Of a stretch of 64,000 bases of DNA, positions 1 to 8,219 are shown one piece after another. The notes under the pieces are model-generated. The model was given only the letters and a program-made list of their open reading frames with translations. It searched no databases and was not told where the DNA came from. The position numbers and the translations under genes were made by a program. Location of the stretch: the NCBI RefSeq assembly GCF_036077095.1, contig NZ_CP107960.1, positions 3,782,001 to 3,846,000 of the forward strand, given 5' to 3'. This DNA comes from Streptomyces sp. NBC_00376 (GTDB lineage: Bacteria > Actinomycetota > Actinomycetes > Streptomycetales > Streptomycetaceae). Positions within the stretch are counted from its first letter, which is position 1, and the number at the start of each line of letters is the position of its first letter.

Positions 1-62
1 TCGCAATCGATTCCGGTCTTGACCGAGACCCATCAACCGGGTGCGCGATTACGCTCCGAACC

Positions 63-1250
63 ATGTCCGACAGCGCACTTACCGCCGGTATCCCCATATC
101 GGCCCCCACCGACCTCACCGAGGGCCGTCCCGTCTACGTGGTCGGCGGCGGTCCGGGCGGTCTCGCAGCCGCGGCGGCCCTGCGCGAGCAGGGCGTACGG
201 GCGGTCGTGCTGGAGAAGTCCGGGAACGTGGGCGCGTCCTGGCGCCGCCACTACGACCGGCTGCACCTCCACACGACCCGGAGCCGGTCCGCGCTGCCGG
301 GGCTCGCGATGCCGCGTCGGTTCGGGCGCTGGGTGTCCCGGGACGACGTGGTGCGCTATCTGGACAAGTACGCCGAGCACCATGAGCTGGAGGTGGTGAC
401 GGGCGTCGAGGTGTCCCGGATCGACCGCGCCCCGGACGGCAGGGACTGGCAGCTGACCGCGACCGGCGGCCGGGTGCTGACCGGCCGGGCGGTCGTCGTC
501 GCCACCGGCTTCAACCACACCCCGCGCGTCCCCGACTGGCCCGGCCTCGACACCTTCACCGGCGATCTGGTCCACGCCTGCGACTACCGCAACCCCGCCC
601 CGTACGCGGGCAAGGACGTCCTGGTCGTCGGCATCGGCAACACGGGCGCGGAGATCGCCGTCGACCTGGTCGAGGGCGGGGCGTCGCGGGTCCGGATCGC
701 CGTGCGCACCGTGCCGCACATCGTGCGCCGCTCGACGGCGGGCTGGCCCGCGCAGTTGACCGGCATCCTGGTACGCAGGCTGCCGGTCCGTCTGGTCGAC
801 CGGGCCGGGCGCCTGATGGCCAGGGCCGCCGTGCCCGACCTCTCCGCGCAGGGCCTCCCCCGCCCGGACACCGGTCTGTACTCACGGGTCAAGGACGGCG
901 CGATCCCGGTGCAGGACGTGGGACTGATCGACGCGGTGAAGCGCGGCCGGGTGGTACCGGTGGCGGCCGTCGAGTCGTTCGACGGGGACGCGGTGGTACT
1001 GGCCGACGGCGAGCGGATCACCCCGGACGCGGTGATCGCGGCGACCGGCTACCGGCGTGCCCTGGAGGGCCTGGTCGGCCATCTCGGCGTACTGGACGCC
1101 CGGGGCCGGCCGGTGGTCCACGGCGCCCGCACCCCCAAGCAGGCTCCCGGTCTGTACTTCACCGGCTTCACCAACCCGATCAGCGGCATGCTGCGCGAAC
1201 TGGCCCTGGACGCGCGGAAGATCGCGAAGAGGGTGGCACGCCGGGGCTGA
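63..1250 (+). CDS. FAD/NAD(P)-dependent flavin monooxygenase-like oxidoreductase
   Basis: The 395-residue protein has an N-terminal FAD-binding Rossmann motif GGGPGG at residues 28-33. A second dinucleotide fold, VVGIGNTGAEIA at about 185-196, fits NADPH. ATG-type hinge motifs follow each half (ATGFNHTPRVPDWPG near 147 and ATGYRR near 325). This is the layout of the CzcO/ArsO/YUCCA branch of flavin monooxygenases, cytosolic enzymes that oxygenate soft nucleophiles or carbonyls. The full family length is present and there is no membrane anchor. The ATG at 63 is the first in-frame start before the Rossmann strand. Nothing cotranscribed with it is visible, and the substrate cannot be inferred. 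Confidence 0.88.
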   Translation: MSDSALTAGIPISAPTDLTEGRPVYVVGGGPGGLAAAAALREQGVRAVVLEKSGNVGASWRRHYDRLHLHTTRSRSALPGLAMPRRFGRWVSRDDVVRYLDKYAEHHELEVVTGVEVSRIDRAPDGRDWQLTATGGRVLTGRAVVVATGFNHTPRVPDWPGLDTFTGDLVHACDYRNPAPYAGKDVLVVGIGNTGAEIAVDLVEGGASRVRIAVRTVPHIVRRSTAGWPAQLTGILVRRLPVRLVDRAGRLMARAAVPDLSAQGLPRPDTGLYSRVKDGAIPVQDVGLIDAVKRGRVVPVAAVESFDGDAVVLADGERITPDAVIAATGYRRALEGLVGHLGVLDARGRPVVHGARTPKQAPGLYFTGFTNPISGMLRELALDARKIAKRVARRG

Positions 1251-1275
1251 GGCCGCACGGACCGCGGCTTCCGGA

Positions 1276-1482
1276 GTGATCGCCGTGCCGATACCCGTAC
1301 ACGCTCTCGCGCACCGCCCGTTGACCGCCGAGGCCGTCGCCGAACTCGTCGCGCTGCCCGTCACCACCCGTTCGGAGACCTGGGCGCCCGGAGATTCCTG
1401 GTAGTCGGGGAGATGCACCCCCACCGATCCGGACGACGAAGACGGCCCGGGCCGGTGGATCAACGCGCACATCGACTGGTGA
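1276..1482 (+). pseudogene. Possible gene remnant interrupted by an in-frame TAG
   Basis: From the GTG at 1276 the frame reads 42 residues (VIAVPIPVHALAHRPLTAEA and so on), meets TAG at 1402-1404, then continues in the same frame for another 25 codons ending INAHIDW before TGA at 1480-1482. Third codon positions are mostly G or C on both sides of the TAG, so both halves look like one former coding sequence. The family is not recognised and no clear ribosome binding site precedes the GTG. It could also be a chance frame in GC-rich DNA. Confidence 0.3.
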
Positions 1483-1601
1483 TCCGGGGCGCGGACCACT
1501 CACGGGGCTACCCGTTCGAGATCTCATGCTTGAACCTGTCCAAGGCCTCCGCGCCGGTACCAGCCCACAACTCCGGGCACCGTCCACCCCCGCGATGCGA
1601 A

Positions 1602-1635
1602 GAACGTGACACTTCCCCCATCCACTGTCACGTTC
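1602..1635. repeat. 10-bp perfect inverted repeat, GAACGTGACA ... TGTCACGTTC
   Basis: The arms are at 1602-1611 and 1626-1635, separated by 14 bases. The half-site with flank GAACGTGACACTT recurs at 61055-61067, beside another decayed region. The element could be a pair of regulator half-sites or a weak hairpin. There is no T-run, so it is not a typical terminator. Confidence 0.5.
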
Positions 1636-1712
1636 GCAGCATGGGGCTGAGTCCGTGAGCTACGCGTCCTCGCACCGGCCGGGATCAGCAGCCGCCCCGC
1701 GCTCGTGTTCCT

Positions 1713-1748
1713 CAGTCAGATCGGGGGCGTCAGTCAGATCGCGGGCGT
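1713..1748. repeat. Tandem 18-bp duplication spanning the stop codon of the secreted-protein gene
   Basis: Two adjacent 18-base units (1713-1730 and 1731-1748) differ at one position. On the minus strand each unit carries an ATC-TGA ending, so the reading frame closes with TPAI-stop and an identical-looking TPPI-stop lies just behind it. It is a local slippage duplication with no effect on the protein as read. Confidence 0.75.
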
Positions 1749-3089
1749 GGCGTTCACCGTGAGCTGGGTCGTGTTGTTGGCCGGCTGCGGGTCGAAGGGG
1801 AAGGTCGCGGGGCTGGAGCCGCCGGTGGTGAGCATGACGCGGCCGGTCGCACCGGGGACGACGCGGTCGATGCGCAGCTGGAACGGGAGGGAACGCGTCG
1901 TGTCCGGCAGCGCCCAGTACGGCATCTCGCAGCTGTAGCGCGGGGCGCCGGTCCGCTGCGGGTAGTAGCCGCCGCTCAGGGTGCGCGGCTCGCAGTCGAC
2001 GGGGGCGTTGGTGACGGTGGCGCCCTCGGGGACGGTGAAGTCGACGGCCGCGACCGGGTCGCCGGAACCGAGGTTGCCGATCCAGGCGGGGCCGTTGTTG
2101 CGGAAGCCGAGTTCGGCGGTGACGGTCTCGCCGACGCCGCCCGTGACCTGAGCACCCTGTGCCGCGAAGTCCGCCGTGTTCACCGCGCCGAAGGCGGCGA
2201 TGGTGTAGTTGTCCTCGTCCGAGAGGTCGGCGGCTCCGTTGCCGGGCTCGACGCTGATGTCCAGCCGCTCGGTGTACGCGTGCGCGGCGAGGGCGACCCG
2301 CAGCGGCGTCGGCAGGGTGAAGGAGTCGCCCGGCTCGATGACCTGGTCGAAGGAGCAGGTGGCCTGGGACATCGGGGCGTAGTCGCCGCCGGTCGTGCTG
2401 TAGGCGCACTCGGTGTACTCGGTGAGGAAGTCGAGCCCGTACGAAGCGGTGAAGGTGACGGTGAGGCCCTCGGACCGCTCGCTGCCCTTGTTGGTCACCG
2501 CGAACGGCACGGTCCGGACGGTGCCCGGCTGGAGGTTCTTCACCGGGGCGATCTCCCCGAGGGACAGGTCGGGGGCCGAACCGACCGAGACCGTGGTGTC
2601 GAACGAGTCGAGCGGGGCTTCCAGCGTGCCGTCGGGGCCGCCGGTGGCCACGGCGGCGTAGGTGATCCGCCCCTGGGCCCCGGGCTCGGCACCGTCGGCG
2701 GCGCGGACCGTGAGGTGGACCTGCGGGCTGTAGGCCTCGCCGATGACGGGGACCTCGGGGACGGTGCACACGGCCGTGGTCCCGGTCGGGGCGCAGTTGT
2801 CGGGCCAGGTCACATCGGCCACCCCGGCGACACCGGAGATGTCGACCGAGAGCCGGCCGTCGGTGACGGCGAAGTTGTCGTTGTCGTGGTAGAGCCCGAT
2901 GTCCAGCGGGCTGCCCTCCGACGAGCTGCCGCCGGGCGTCAGCTTCTGCTCGTTGGGGGCCTGTATCCAGAGCTGATCGGTCTGCTCCTCGGCGAACGCG
3001 GGAGCCGCGAGTCCGGCGGTCAGCAGTCCGGCGGCTGCGGCGACACAGACGCCGAGGCGCACGGTACGCCGGACGGAGACGGGTCTCAT
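1734..3089 (-). CDS. Secreted protein with repeated Ig-like/DUF11-type beta domains
   Basis: The 451-residue protein opens with a classical Sec signal: MRPVSVRRTVRL, a hydrophobic Ala/Leu core and an AFA cleavage site at about residue 33. The rest is acidic and rich in Thr, Val and Gly, with recurring strand patterns ending in phrases such as PLDIGLYHDNDNFAVTDG and VTNKGSERSEGLTVTF. This resembles tandem Ig-like CARDB/DUF11 modules of actinobacterial exoproteins. There is no LPXTG motif or C-terminal membrane segment, so it is probably released. The ATG at 3089 is chosen because a GGGAG box lies 5 bases upstream and the signal peptide starts there. The start is divergent from the acyl-CoA synthetase gene. 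Confidence 0.85.
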   Translation of the reverse strand: MRPVSVRRTVRLGVCVAAAAGLLTAGLAAPAFAEEQTDQLWIQAPNEQKLTPGGSSSEGSPLDIGLYHDNDNFAVTDGRLSVDISGVAGVADVTWPDNCAPTGTTAVCTVPEVPVIGEAYSPQVHLTVRAADGAEPGAQGRITYAAVATGGPDGTLEAPLDSFDTTVSVGSAPDLSLGEIAPVKNLQPGTVRTVPFAVTNKGSERSEGLTVTFTASYGLDFLTEYTECAYSTTGGDYAPMSQATCSFDQVIEPGDSFTLPTPLRVALAAHAYTERLDISVEPGNGAADLSDEDNYTIAAFGAVNTADFAAQGAQVTGGVGETVTAELGFRNNGPAWIGNLGSGDPVAAVDFTVPEGATVTNAPVDCEPRTLSGGYYPQRTGAPRYSCEMPYWALPDTTRSLPFQLRIDRVVPGATGRVMLTTGGSSPATFPFDPQPANNTTQLTVNATPAI

Positions 3090-3230
3090 GTTTCTCCCAG
3101 GGGTGGGCCATGGATGGCGAACGACGGCCGGTGTGTCCGGCCCGACCATTGGACCTTCAAGATCACCCGGAGGTTGTACGGATCCGGCCGATGCCTCCCC
3201 CTCGCTCAGGCTTTGCCTGCACAACCATTC

Positions 3231-3245
3231 CTGACGAGCCGTCAG
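3231..3245. promoter_or_regulatory. Operator-like palindrome CTGACGAGCCGTCAG (site 1 of 6)
   Basis: The CTGAC/GTCAG arms are perfect, with a 5-base centre. It lies between the divergent secreted-protein gene and the NDP-forming acyl-CoA synthetase gene, 24 bases from a second copy. Similar sites occur at 3255, 9748, 20122, 25525 and 25613. The size and symmetry suit a TetR-family dimer. Confidence 0.7.
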
Positions 3246-3254
3246 TTCAGTAAC

Positions 3255-3269
3255 CTGACAGAGCGTCAG
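3255..3269. promoter_or_regulatory. Operator-like palindrome CTGACAGAGCGTCAG (site 2 of 6)
   Basis: This is the second perfect CTGAC-N5-GTCAG palindrome upstream of the acyl-CoA synthetase at 3328, 58 bases before its ATG. It sits 24 bp centre-to-centre from site 1, a little over two helical turns, which is compatible with paired binding. Confidence 0.7.
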
Positions 3270-3327
3270 CTTTTGGCTGGCCCGGCACGATCAACCCGAC
3301 GGACCCCGAGCAGGAGTGGGCGGAACG

Positions 3328-5559
3328 ATGCTTGGATCGACTCACGGCACCCTCACCACCGACTTCCGCGCCAGGGTGGTGGCCTGCGGCGAAGAGCCGC
3401 ATGCCGCCGTCCACAGCATGACGGTCGCCGCCGCAACGGAAGGCGTGCTGGACGTCAGCGGCCGGCCGTTGTACGCGGCCGTACCGGATCTGGACCGGTT
3501 CTTCCGGCCCGGCTCCGTGGCCGTCGTCGGCGCGTCCGACACCGAGGGACGGCCCAACACCGGCATCACCCGGCAGCTGATCCGCTGGGCCGAGCGGGTC
3601 GGGGCGCGGCTGTATCCCGTGCACCCCACCCGGGAGTCCGTGTTCGGGCTGGCCTGTTCTCCTTCCGTCGCGGAGCTGCCGGAGCAGGTCGATCTGGCCG
3701 TGCTGCTCGTCGGCGACCCGCTCCCGGTGATCGAGGAACTCGCCCAGGCCAAGGTGCGGTTCGCCGTCGCCTTCGCCTCCGGGTTCGCCGAGACCGGCGA
3801 GGAGGGCGCCGCCGCCCAGGCCCGGCTGGCCGCCGCGGTGGAACGGTCCGGGCTGCGGCTGCTCGGGCCGAACACCAACCTCAACGCCTTCGAGGAGTTC
3901 CGGGACGATCTGGACGGGCCGGCCATCGCGCTGATCACCCAGTCCGGTCACCAGGGCCGCCCCGTCTACACCCTTCAGGAGCTGGGCGTGCGGCTCTCGC
4001 ACTGGGCGCCCACGGGCAACGAGGCGGATCTGGAGACCGCCGACTTCATCTCGTACTTCTCTCAGCGCCCCGAGGTCGGGGCCATCGCCTGTTACGTGGA
4101 GGGGCTCAAGGACGGTCGCTCCTTCCTGCTCGCCGCGGACCGGGCCGCGCGGGCCGGGGTCCCGGTCGTGGCGGTCAAGGTGGGGCGTACCGAGACGGGG
4201 GCCAGGATGGCCGCGTCACACACCGGCAAGCTGACCGGCGCCGACCAGGTGGTGGACGCGGCGATGCGGCAGTTCGGCGTGATCCGGGTGGACGGGCTCG
4301 ACGAACTCCAGGACACCGCGGCGCTGCTCGCGCGGGCCCGGAAGCCGCAGGCCGAGGGGGTCGTCGTGTATTCGATCTCGGGCGGCACGGGCGCGCACTT
4401 CTCGGACCTGGCGACCGGCGCGGGGCTGAGCCTGCCCACCCTGTCCGAGGCGAAGCAGCGCGAGCTGCACGAGTGGATCCCCGGCTATCTGAACGTGGCG
4501 AACCCGGTCGACAACGGCGGGCATCCGGTCGGCGACTGGCGCGGCCGGAAGATCATCGACGCGATACTCGCCGACCCCGACGTCGGGGTGCTGATCTGTC
4601 CGATCACCGGCCCCTTCCCGCCGATGAGCGACAAGCTCGCGCAGGACCTGGTGGACGCGGCGGAGGCCACGGACAAACTGGTGTGCGTGGTGTGGGGCTC
4701 GCCCGTCGGCACGGAGGAGGCGTACCGCACGACGCTGCTCGGCTCGTCCCGCGTCGCCACCTTCCGCACCTTCGGCAACTGCATCACCGCCGTGAAGGCC
4801 TACCTGGACCACCACCGGTTCGCCGCTTCCTACCGCTCCCCCTTCGACGAGGCGCCGCGCACGCCCTCGCCCTCGTTCCGCAAGGCGCAGGCACTGATGC
4901 GTCCGGGCCAGCAGCTGAGCGAGCACGCGGCGAAGCAGCTGCTGCGGGCGTACGGGATCCGCGTGCCGCGCGAACAGTTGGTGACCAGCGCCGCGGCATC
5001 CGTCCGGGCCGCGGCACTGGTCGGCTACCCGGTCGTCATGAAGGCGTCGGGCGCCAGGCTCGCCCACAAGACCGAACTGGGCCTGGTCAAGGTCGGGCTC
5101 ACCTCCGCGAGCCAGGTGCGGGACGCCTATCGCGAACTGACCGACATCGCACGGTTCGAGGGCATCGAGCTGGACGGGATCCTGGTCTGCCAGATGGTCG
5201 AGCGGGGCGTCGAGATGATGGTCGGCGTCACCCAGGACGCGCTGTTCGGGCCGACGGTGACGGTCGGGCTCGGGGGCGTACTCGTCGAGGTGCTGCACGA
5301 CGCGGCGGTACGGGTGCCGCCGTTCGGCGAGGACCAGGCACGGTCGATGCTGGCCGAACTGCGCGGCCGGGCCCTGCTGGAGGGTGTGCGCGGTGGTCCG
5401 CCGGTGGATGTGGACGCGCTCGTCGAGGTCGTGCTGCGGGTGCAGCGGATGGCGCTGGAACTGGGCGACGACCTCGCCGAACTGGACATCAACCCGCTGA
5501 TGGTGCTCGGGCGGGGGCAGGGCGCGGTGGCGCTGGACGCGCTCGCCGTCTGCCGCTGA
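3328..5559 (+). CDS. NDP-forming acyl-CoA synthetase (acetate-CoA ligase family)
   Basis: The 743-residue single-chain enzyme ligates a carboxylic acid to CoA with ATP to ADP. Order of domains: a short N-terminal extension, a CoA-binding Rossmann domain (VAVVGASDTEGRPN near residue 66), succinyl-CoA-synthetase-like ligase domains with the phospho-histidine loop SHTGKLTG (His298), and a C-terminal ATP-grasp domain from about 515 (LVGYPVVMKASGARLAHKTE). The ATG at 3328 is preferred to the GTG at 3316 because the AGGAG at about 3310 is too close to the GTG. It is followed by a crotonase 94 bases downstream, probably in one transcript, and preceded by two CTGAC-N5-GTCAG sites. The acid substrate is unknown. 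Confidence 0.9.
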   Translation: MLGSTHGTLTTDFRARVVACGEEPHAAVHSMTVAAATEGVLDVSGRPLYAAVPDLDRFFRPGSVAVVGASDTEGRPNTGITRQLIRWAERVGARLYPVHPTRESVFGLACSPSVAELPEQVDLAVLLVGDPLPVIEELAQAKVRFAVAFASGFAETGEEGAAAQARLAAAVERSGLRLLGPNTNLNAFEEFRDDLDGPAIALITQSGHQGRPVYTLQELGVRLSHWAPTGNEADLETADFISYFSQRPEVGAIACYVEGLKDGRSFLLAADRAARAGVPVVAVKVGRTETGARMAASHTGKLTGADQVVDAAMRQFGVIRVDGLDELQDTAALLARARKPQAEGVVVYSISGGTGAHFSDLATGAGLSLPTLSEAKQRELHEWIPGYLNVANPVDNGGHPVGDWRGRKIIDAILADPDVGVLICPITGPFPPMSDKLAQDLVDAAEATDKLVCVVWGSPVGTEEAYRTTLLGSSRVATFRTFGNCITAVKAYLDHHRFAASYRSPFDEAPRTPSPSFRKAQALMRPGQQLSEHAAKQLLRAYGIRVPREQLVTSAAASVRAAALVGYPVVMKASGARLAHKTELGLVKVGLTSASQVRDAYRELTDIARFEGIELDGILVCQMVERGVEMMVGVTQDALFGPTVTVGLGGVLVEVLHDAAVRVPPFGEDQARSMLAELRGRALLEGVRGGPPVDVDALVEVVLRVQRMALELGDDLAELDINPLMVLGRGQGAVALDALAVCR

Positions 5560-5653
5560 CCGGGCCTTCCCCCGGCGGCCCCGCCGCCGCAGGCACCATC
5601 GCCCGAACCGACCGCCTTCCCGACCGCCACCACGACCACCCAGGAGCTGCCCC

Positions 5654-6493
5654 ATGCCGTCCTCCCCCGAAGACATCACCGAGTCCGCCGAATCCGCCGA
5701 CCCGCTCCATTCATTGGTACTCCACGCCACTGACAACGGCGTCTCGTGGATCACGCTCAACCGCCCCGAAGCGATGAACGCCGTCACCTGGGAGCAGCGG
5801 GAACGCGTCATCGGCCTGCTCGCCGAGGCCTCCGCCGATCCGGCGGTCCGGACCGTCGTCCTCACCGCCACCGGCCGCGGTTTCTGCGCGGGCGCCGACC
5901 TGCGCGGCGCCCCGGCGACCGGCGAGCGGGTGCCGGGCGATGTGGCCCGTACGATCCGGCTCGGTGCGCAGCGGCTGATCGCCGCGGTCCTGGACTGCGA
6001 GAAACCCGTCATCGCGGCCGTCAACGGCACGGCGGCCGGCATCGGCGCCCATCTCGCGTTCGCCTGCGATCTGGTGCTGGCCGCCGGATCGGCGAAGTTC
6101 ATCGAGGTGTTCGTACGGCGCGGCCTCGTACCCGACGGCGGCGGCGCGTATCTGCTGCCGCGGCTGATCGGCCCGCAGCGCGCCAAGGAGCTGATGTTCT
6201 TCGGCGACTCGCTCCCGGCAGCAGAGGCGGAACGCCTGGGGCTGGTCAACCGGGTCGTGCCGGACGAGGAGCTGGCGGCGACGGCGCGGGAGTGGGCGCA
6301 GCGGCTGGCCGAGGGACCGACCCGGTCGATCGCCCTCACCAAGCAGCTCGTCAACGCGTCGCTGGACGCCGACCGGTCGACGGCGTTCGCCGCCGAGGCC
6401 ATGGCCCAGGAGATCAACATGACGACGCAGGACGCCAACGAGGGCGTGGCGAGCTTCGTGGAGCGGAGAGCGCCGAAGTACCGGGGGATCTAG
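5654..6493 (+). CDS. Enoyl-CoA hydratase/isomerase (crotonase family, PaaG-like active site)
   Basis: The 279-residue crotonase has oxyanion-hole motifs GFCAGADL (about 75-82) and NGTAAGIGAHLA (about 118-129). The second catalytic loop reads GLVPDGGGAYLLPRL, with Asp where hydratases have the second Glu. That resembles PaaG-type 2,3-enoyl or epoxyphenylacetyl-CoA isomerases more than classical hydratases. An AGGAG box precedes the ATG at 5654. It lies downstream of the NDP-forming acyl-CoA synthetase, as expected if the pair activates and then processes an acyl chain. Confidence 0.92.
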   Translation: MPSSPEDITESAESADPLHSLVLHATDNGVSWITLNRPEAMNAVTWEQRERVIGLLAEASADPAVRTVVLTATGRGFCAGADLRGAPATGERVPGDVARTIRLGAQRLIAAVLDCEKPVIAAVNGTAAGIGAHLAFACDLVLAAGSAKFIEVFVRRGLVPDGGGAYLLPRLIGPQRAKELMFFGDSLPAAEAERLGLVNRVVPDEELAATAREWAQRLAEGPTRSIALTKQLVNASLDADRSTAFAAEAMAQEINMTTQDANEGVASFVERRAPKYRGI

Positions 6494-6642
6494 GGACTGT
6501 CGTCGAACTGCCGTCGTCGCCCGGAGTGCGGCCGCCCCGGCGCCGTTCCCCGCTTGTCCGGCGCCGGGCGGTCGGCAACGGTGACTTTCGGCAGTGTCGG
6601 GGCGCTCCGCGACTGCGTACGGTCGTGCGGGTGGAGAGAGTG

Positions 6643-8076
6643 ATGTCGATCGGCGCGGTCCGGCGGGCCCTCGTCGCCCCGGGGAGTCTGCTCGCCGTCG
6701 CGGCGGCGTTCTGTGTCGGGCTGAGCACGGTCAGTATGTGGTGGGCGCTGCCCGCAGCCGTGGCGGCGTTCTTCGCGGGGCGGGAGCCGGGGAGGACCGG
6801 GCCCACGGTCCTGGTGCTGGTGGCGGTGCTGGCCGGTGGTGTGGTGGCGGTGGCCCTGGTGCCCTCCTGGCTGCTGATGGCGGGGCGGTTCTCCGCGGTG
6901 GTGGCGGTGGCCGCGATGCTGCCGTGGTTCGCGGGGCGGTTCTGGCGTCAGTACCAGGAGCTCGTCCGGGCGGGCTGGGAGCGGGCGGGCCGGCTGGAGC
7001 GCGAACAGCGGCTCGTCGCCGAGCAGGCACGGTCCCGCGAACGGGCCAGGATCGCCCAGGACATGCACGACGTCCTCGGGCACGACCTCAGCCTCATCGC
7101 CCTGTCGGCCGGCGCCCTGAAGCTGGCCCCCGGTCTCGACGAGGCGCACCGGGCGGCGGCCGGGGAGATCCGGGCCCGCGCGGCCGCGTCGGTGGAGCGG
7201 CTCGGCGAGGTGATCGGCCTGCTGCGCGAGGAGGCGGGCGAGGAGTCCCCGCAGCAGCCCGGCGGCGGCATTCCCCGGCTGGTCGAGGAGGCCGCGGCCG
7301 CCGGGCTCGCGGTCGGCCTGCGGGTCGAGGGGGAGGCCGGCGCCATGTCCCCGGCGGCCGGGCGGGCCGCCCACCGGGTGGTCCAGGAGGCCCTGACCAA
7401 CGCGGCCAAGCACGCGCCGCGGGCACGGGTGGACGTGCGGGTGACGCACGCGGCCGGGGAGACGACGGTCCGGGTGGAGAACGGGCCCGCGCCCGCACCG
7501 GCCCGCACCGAGGACCTCCCGGGCACCGGGCGGGGACTGATCGGGCTCGACGAACGGGTACGGCTGACGGGCGGCGAGTTCGCGTACGGACCGTACGGGG
7601 GCGGCTTCGCGGTCACCGCACGGATACCGCACGCCACGCCCGCCGCACTCGCCGCACCCGCCCATCGAGCACCTGCGGCTCCCCGGGCCGCGCCCCCGGC
7701 CCTGCCCCCGGAACACCGGCACGCCCGCAGCCGCGCCCGCCGGGCGCTGGCCGTCGCGGTCGTGCTGCCCCTGGTGGCGTGGGCGGTGCTGAGTGCGGCG
7801 CTGATGGCCTGGGACATCCGCTCGGCCCGGCTGTCCGTGCTGGACCCGGGCGACTACGCCCGGCTGCGGGTGGGACAGGATCGGGAGAGCGTCGGGCGGC
7901 TGCTGCCCGACCGCGAGACCACGCAGCGGCCGGTGGCCGGGGAACCGAAGGGAGAGGGCATCACATGCCGGTACTACGCGATGACGGCGGACCGCTTCGA
8001 CGACCGGTCCGGGGACGCCTACCGGCTCTGCTTCCGGGACGGCCGGCTGATGTCCAAGGAGGCGCTGACGCCATGA
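6643..8076 (+). CDS. NarL-family sensor histidine kinase
   Basis: The 477-residue membrane kinase begins with about four hydrophobic segments in the first 100 residues and a short coiled region. A HisKA_3 dimerisation domain follows with phospho-acceptor His142 in QDMHDVLGHDL. Then comes an HATPase_c domain (N box EALTNAAKHAPRA near 250, G box GTGRGLIGLDERV near 297). After an Ala/Pro linker there is one more transmembrane segment (about 370-390) and an SmpA-like C-terminal domain that may face outside. The ATG at 6643 follows GGAGAG. The TGA overlaps the ATG of a repeat-encoded mini-ORF that leads into the response regulator gene. Confidence 0.92.
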   Translation: MSIGAVRRALVAPGSLLAVAAAFCVGLSTVSMWWALPAAVAAFFAGREPGRTGPTVLVLVAVLAGGVVAVALVPSWLLMAGRFSAVVAVAAMLPWFAGRFWRQYQELVRAGWERAGRLEREQRLVAEQARSRERARIAQDMHDVLGHDLSLIALSAGALKLAPGLDEAHRAAAGEIRARAAASVERLGEVIGLLREEAGEESPQQPGGGIPRLVEEAAAAGLAVGLRVEGEAGAMSPAAGRAAHRVVQEALTNAAKHAPRARVDVRVTHAAGETTVRVENGPAPAPARTEDLPGTGRGLIGLDERVRLTGGEFAYGPYGGGFAVTARIPHATPAALAAPAHRAPAAPRAAPPALPPEHRHARSRARRALAVAVVLPLVAWAVLSAALMAWDIRSARLSVLDPGDYARLRVGQDRESVGRLLPDRETTQRPVAGEPKGEGITCRYYAMTADRFDDRSGDAYRLCFRDGRLMSKEALTP

Positions 8077-8183
8077 TTCCGGGTGATGTGCGAGCAGGCG
8101 CTGACGCCATGATTCCGGGTGATGTGCAAGCAGGCGCTGACGCCATGATTCCGGCTGATGCCCCGGGAAGCACTGACGCCATG
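8061..8183 (+). repeat. 36-bp direct repeats (3 full units plus a partial one) at the kinase-regulator junction
   Basis: Units with ATG codons at 8073, 8109, 8145 and 8181 repeat every 36 bases (common core TGACGCCATGATTCCGG). Copies 1 and 2 are almost identical, copy 3 has diverged, and copy 4 keeps only its first bases. The period is a multiple of three, so one frame stays open through all of them, and each unit brings its own ATG. Confidence 0.9.
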
Positions 8184-8219
8184 AGCGCGCCACACACCAC
8201 AGGGGTGAGCGGGCGGTGA
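8073..8219 (+). CDS. Small repeat-encoded ORF coupling kinase and response regulator genes
   Basis: The 48-residue frame begins at an ATG that overlaps the kinase stop codon (ATGA). It ends with a TGA overlapping the GTG start of the response regulator (GTGA). It encodes three 12-residue units of the type MIPGDVRAGADA, then a unique tail MSAPHTTGVSGR. An AGGAGG sequence 10 bases upstream (8057-8062) would serve the first ATG. It is either a translated coupling peptide or an expanded copy of a short original leader beginning at the ATG at 8181. No family is recognised. Confidence 0.5.
   Translation: MIPGDVRAGADAMIPGDVQAGADAMIPADAPGSTDAMSAPHTTGVSGR

Larger units (their letters stand above)
1251..1733. 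other. Gene-poor stretch with decayed coding sequence and an inverted repeat
   Basis: These 483 bases lie between the flavin oxidoreductase and the end of the secreted-protein gene. They hold a short interrupted reading frame (1276-1482), a 10-bp inverted repeat (1602-1635) and the first copy of an 18-bp tandem duplication (1713-1730). No intact gene with a convincing ribosome binding site is visible. Codon use in the broken frame is Streptomyces-like, which suggests a gene remnant rather than never-coding DNA. Confidence 0.6.

Noticed and set aside
2280-5777. Plus-strand frame of more than 1,100 codons running through the secreted-protein gene and the acyl-CoA synthetase
   Set aside because: It is out of frame with the acyl-CoA synthetase and antisense to the secreted-protein gene. 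Its translation is Arg/Gly/Pro-rich without family motifs, an effect of GC bias.
8061-8183. The 36-bp direct repeats as a CRISPR array
   Set aside because: Units are contiguous with no spacers, lie in an open coding frame, and no cas genes are present. The same applies to the 29-bp repeats at 55.5 kb.
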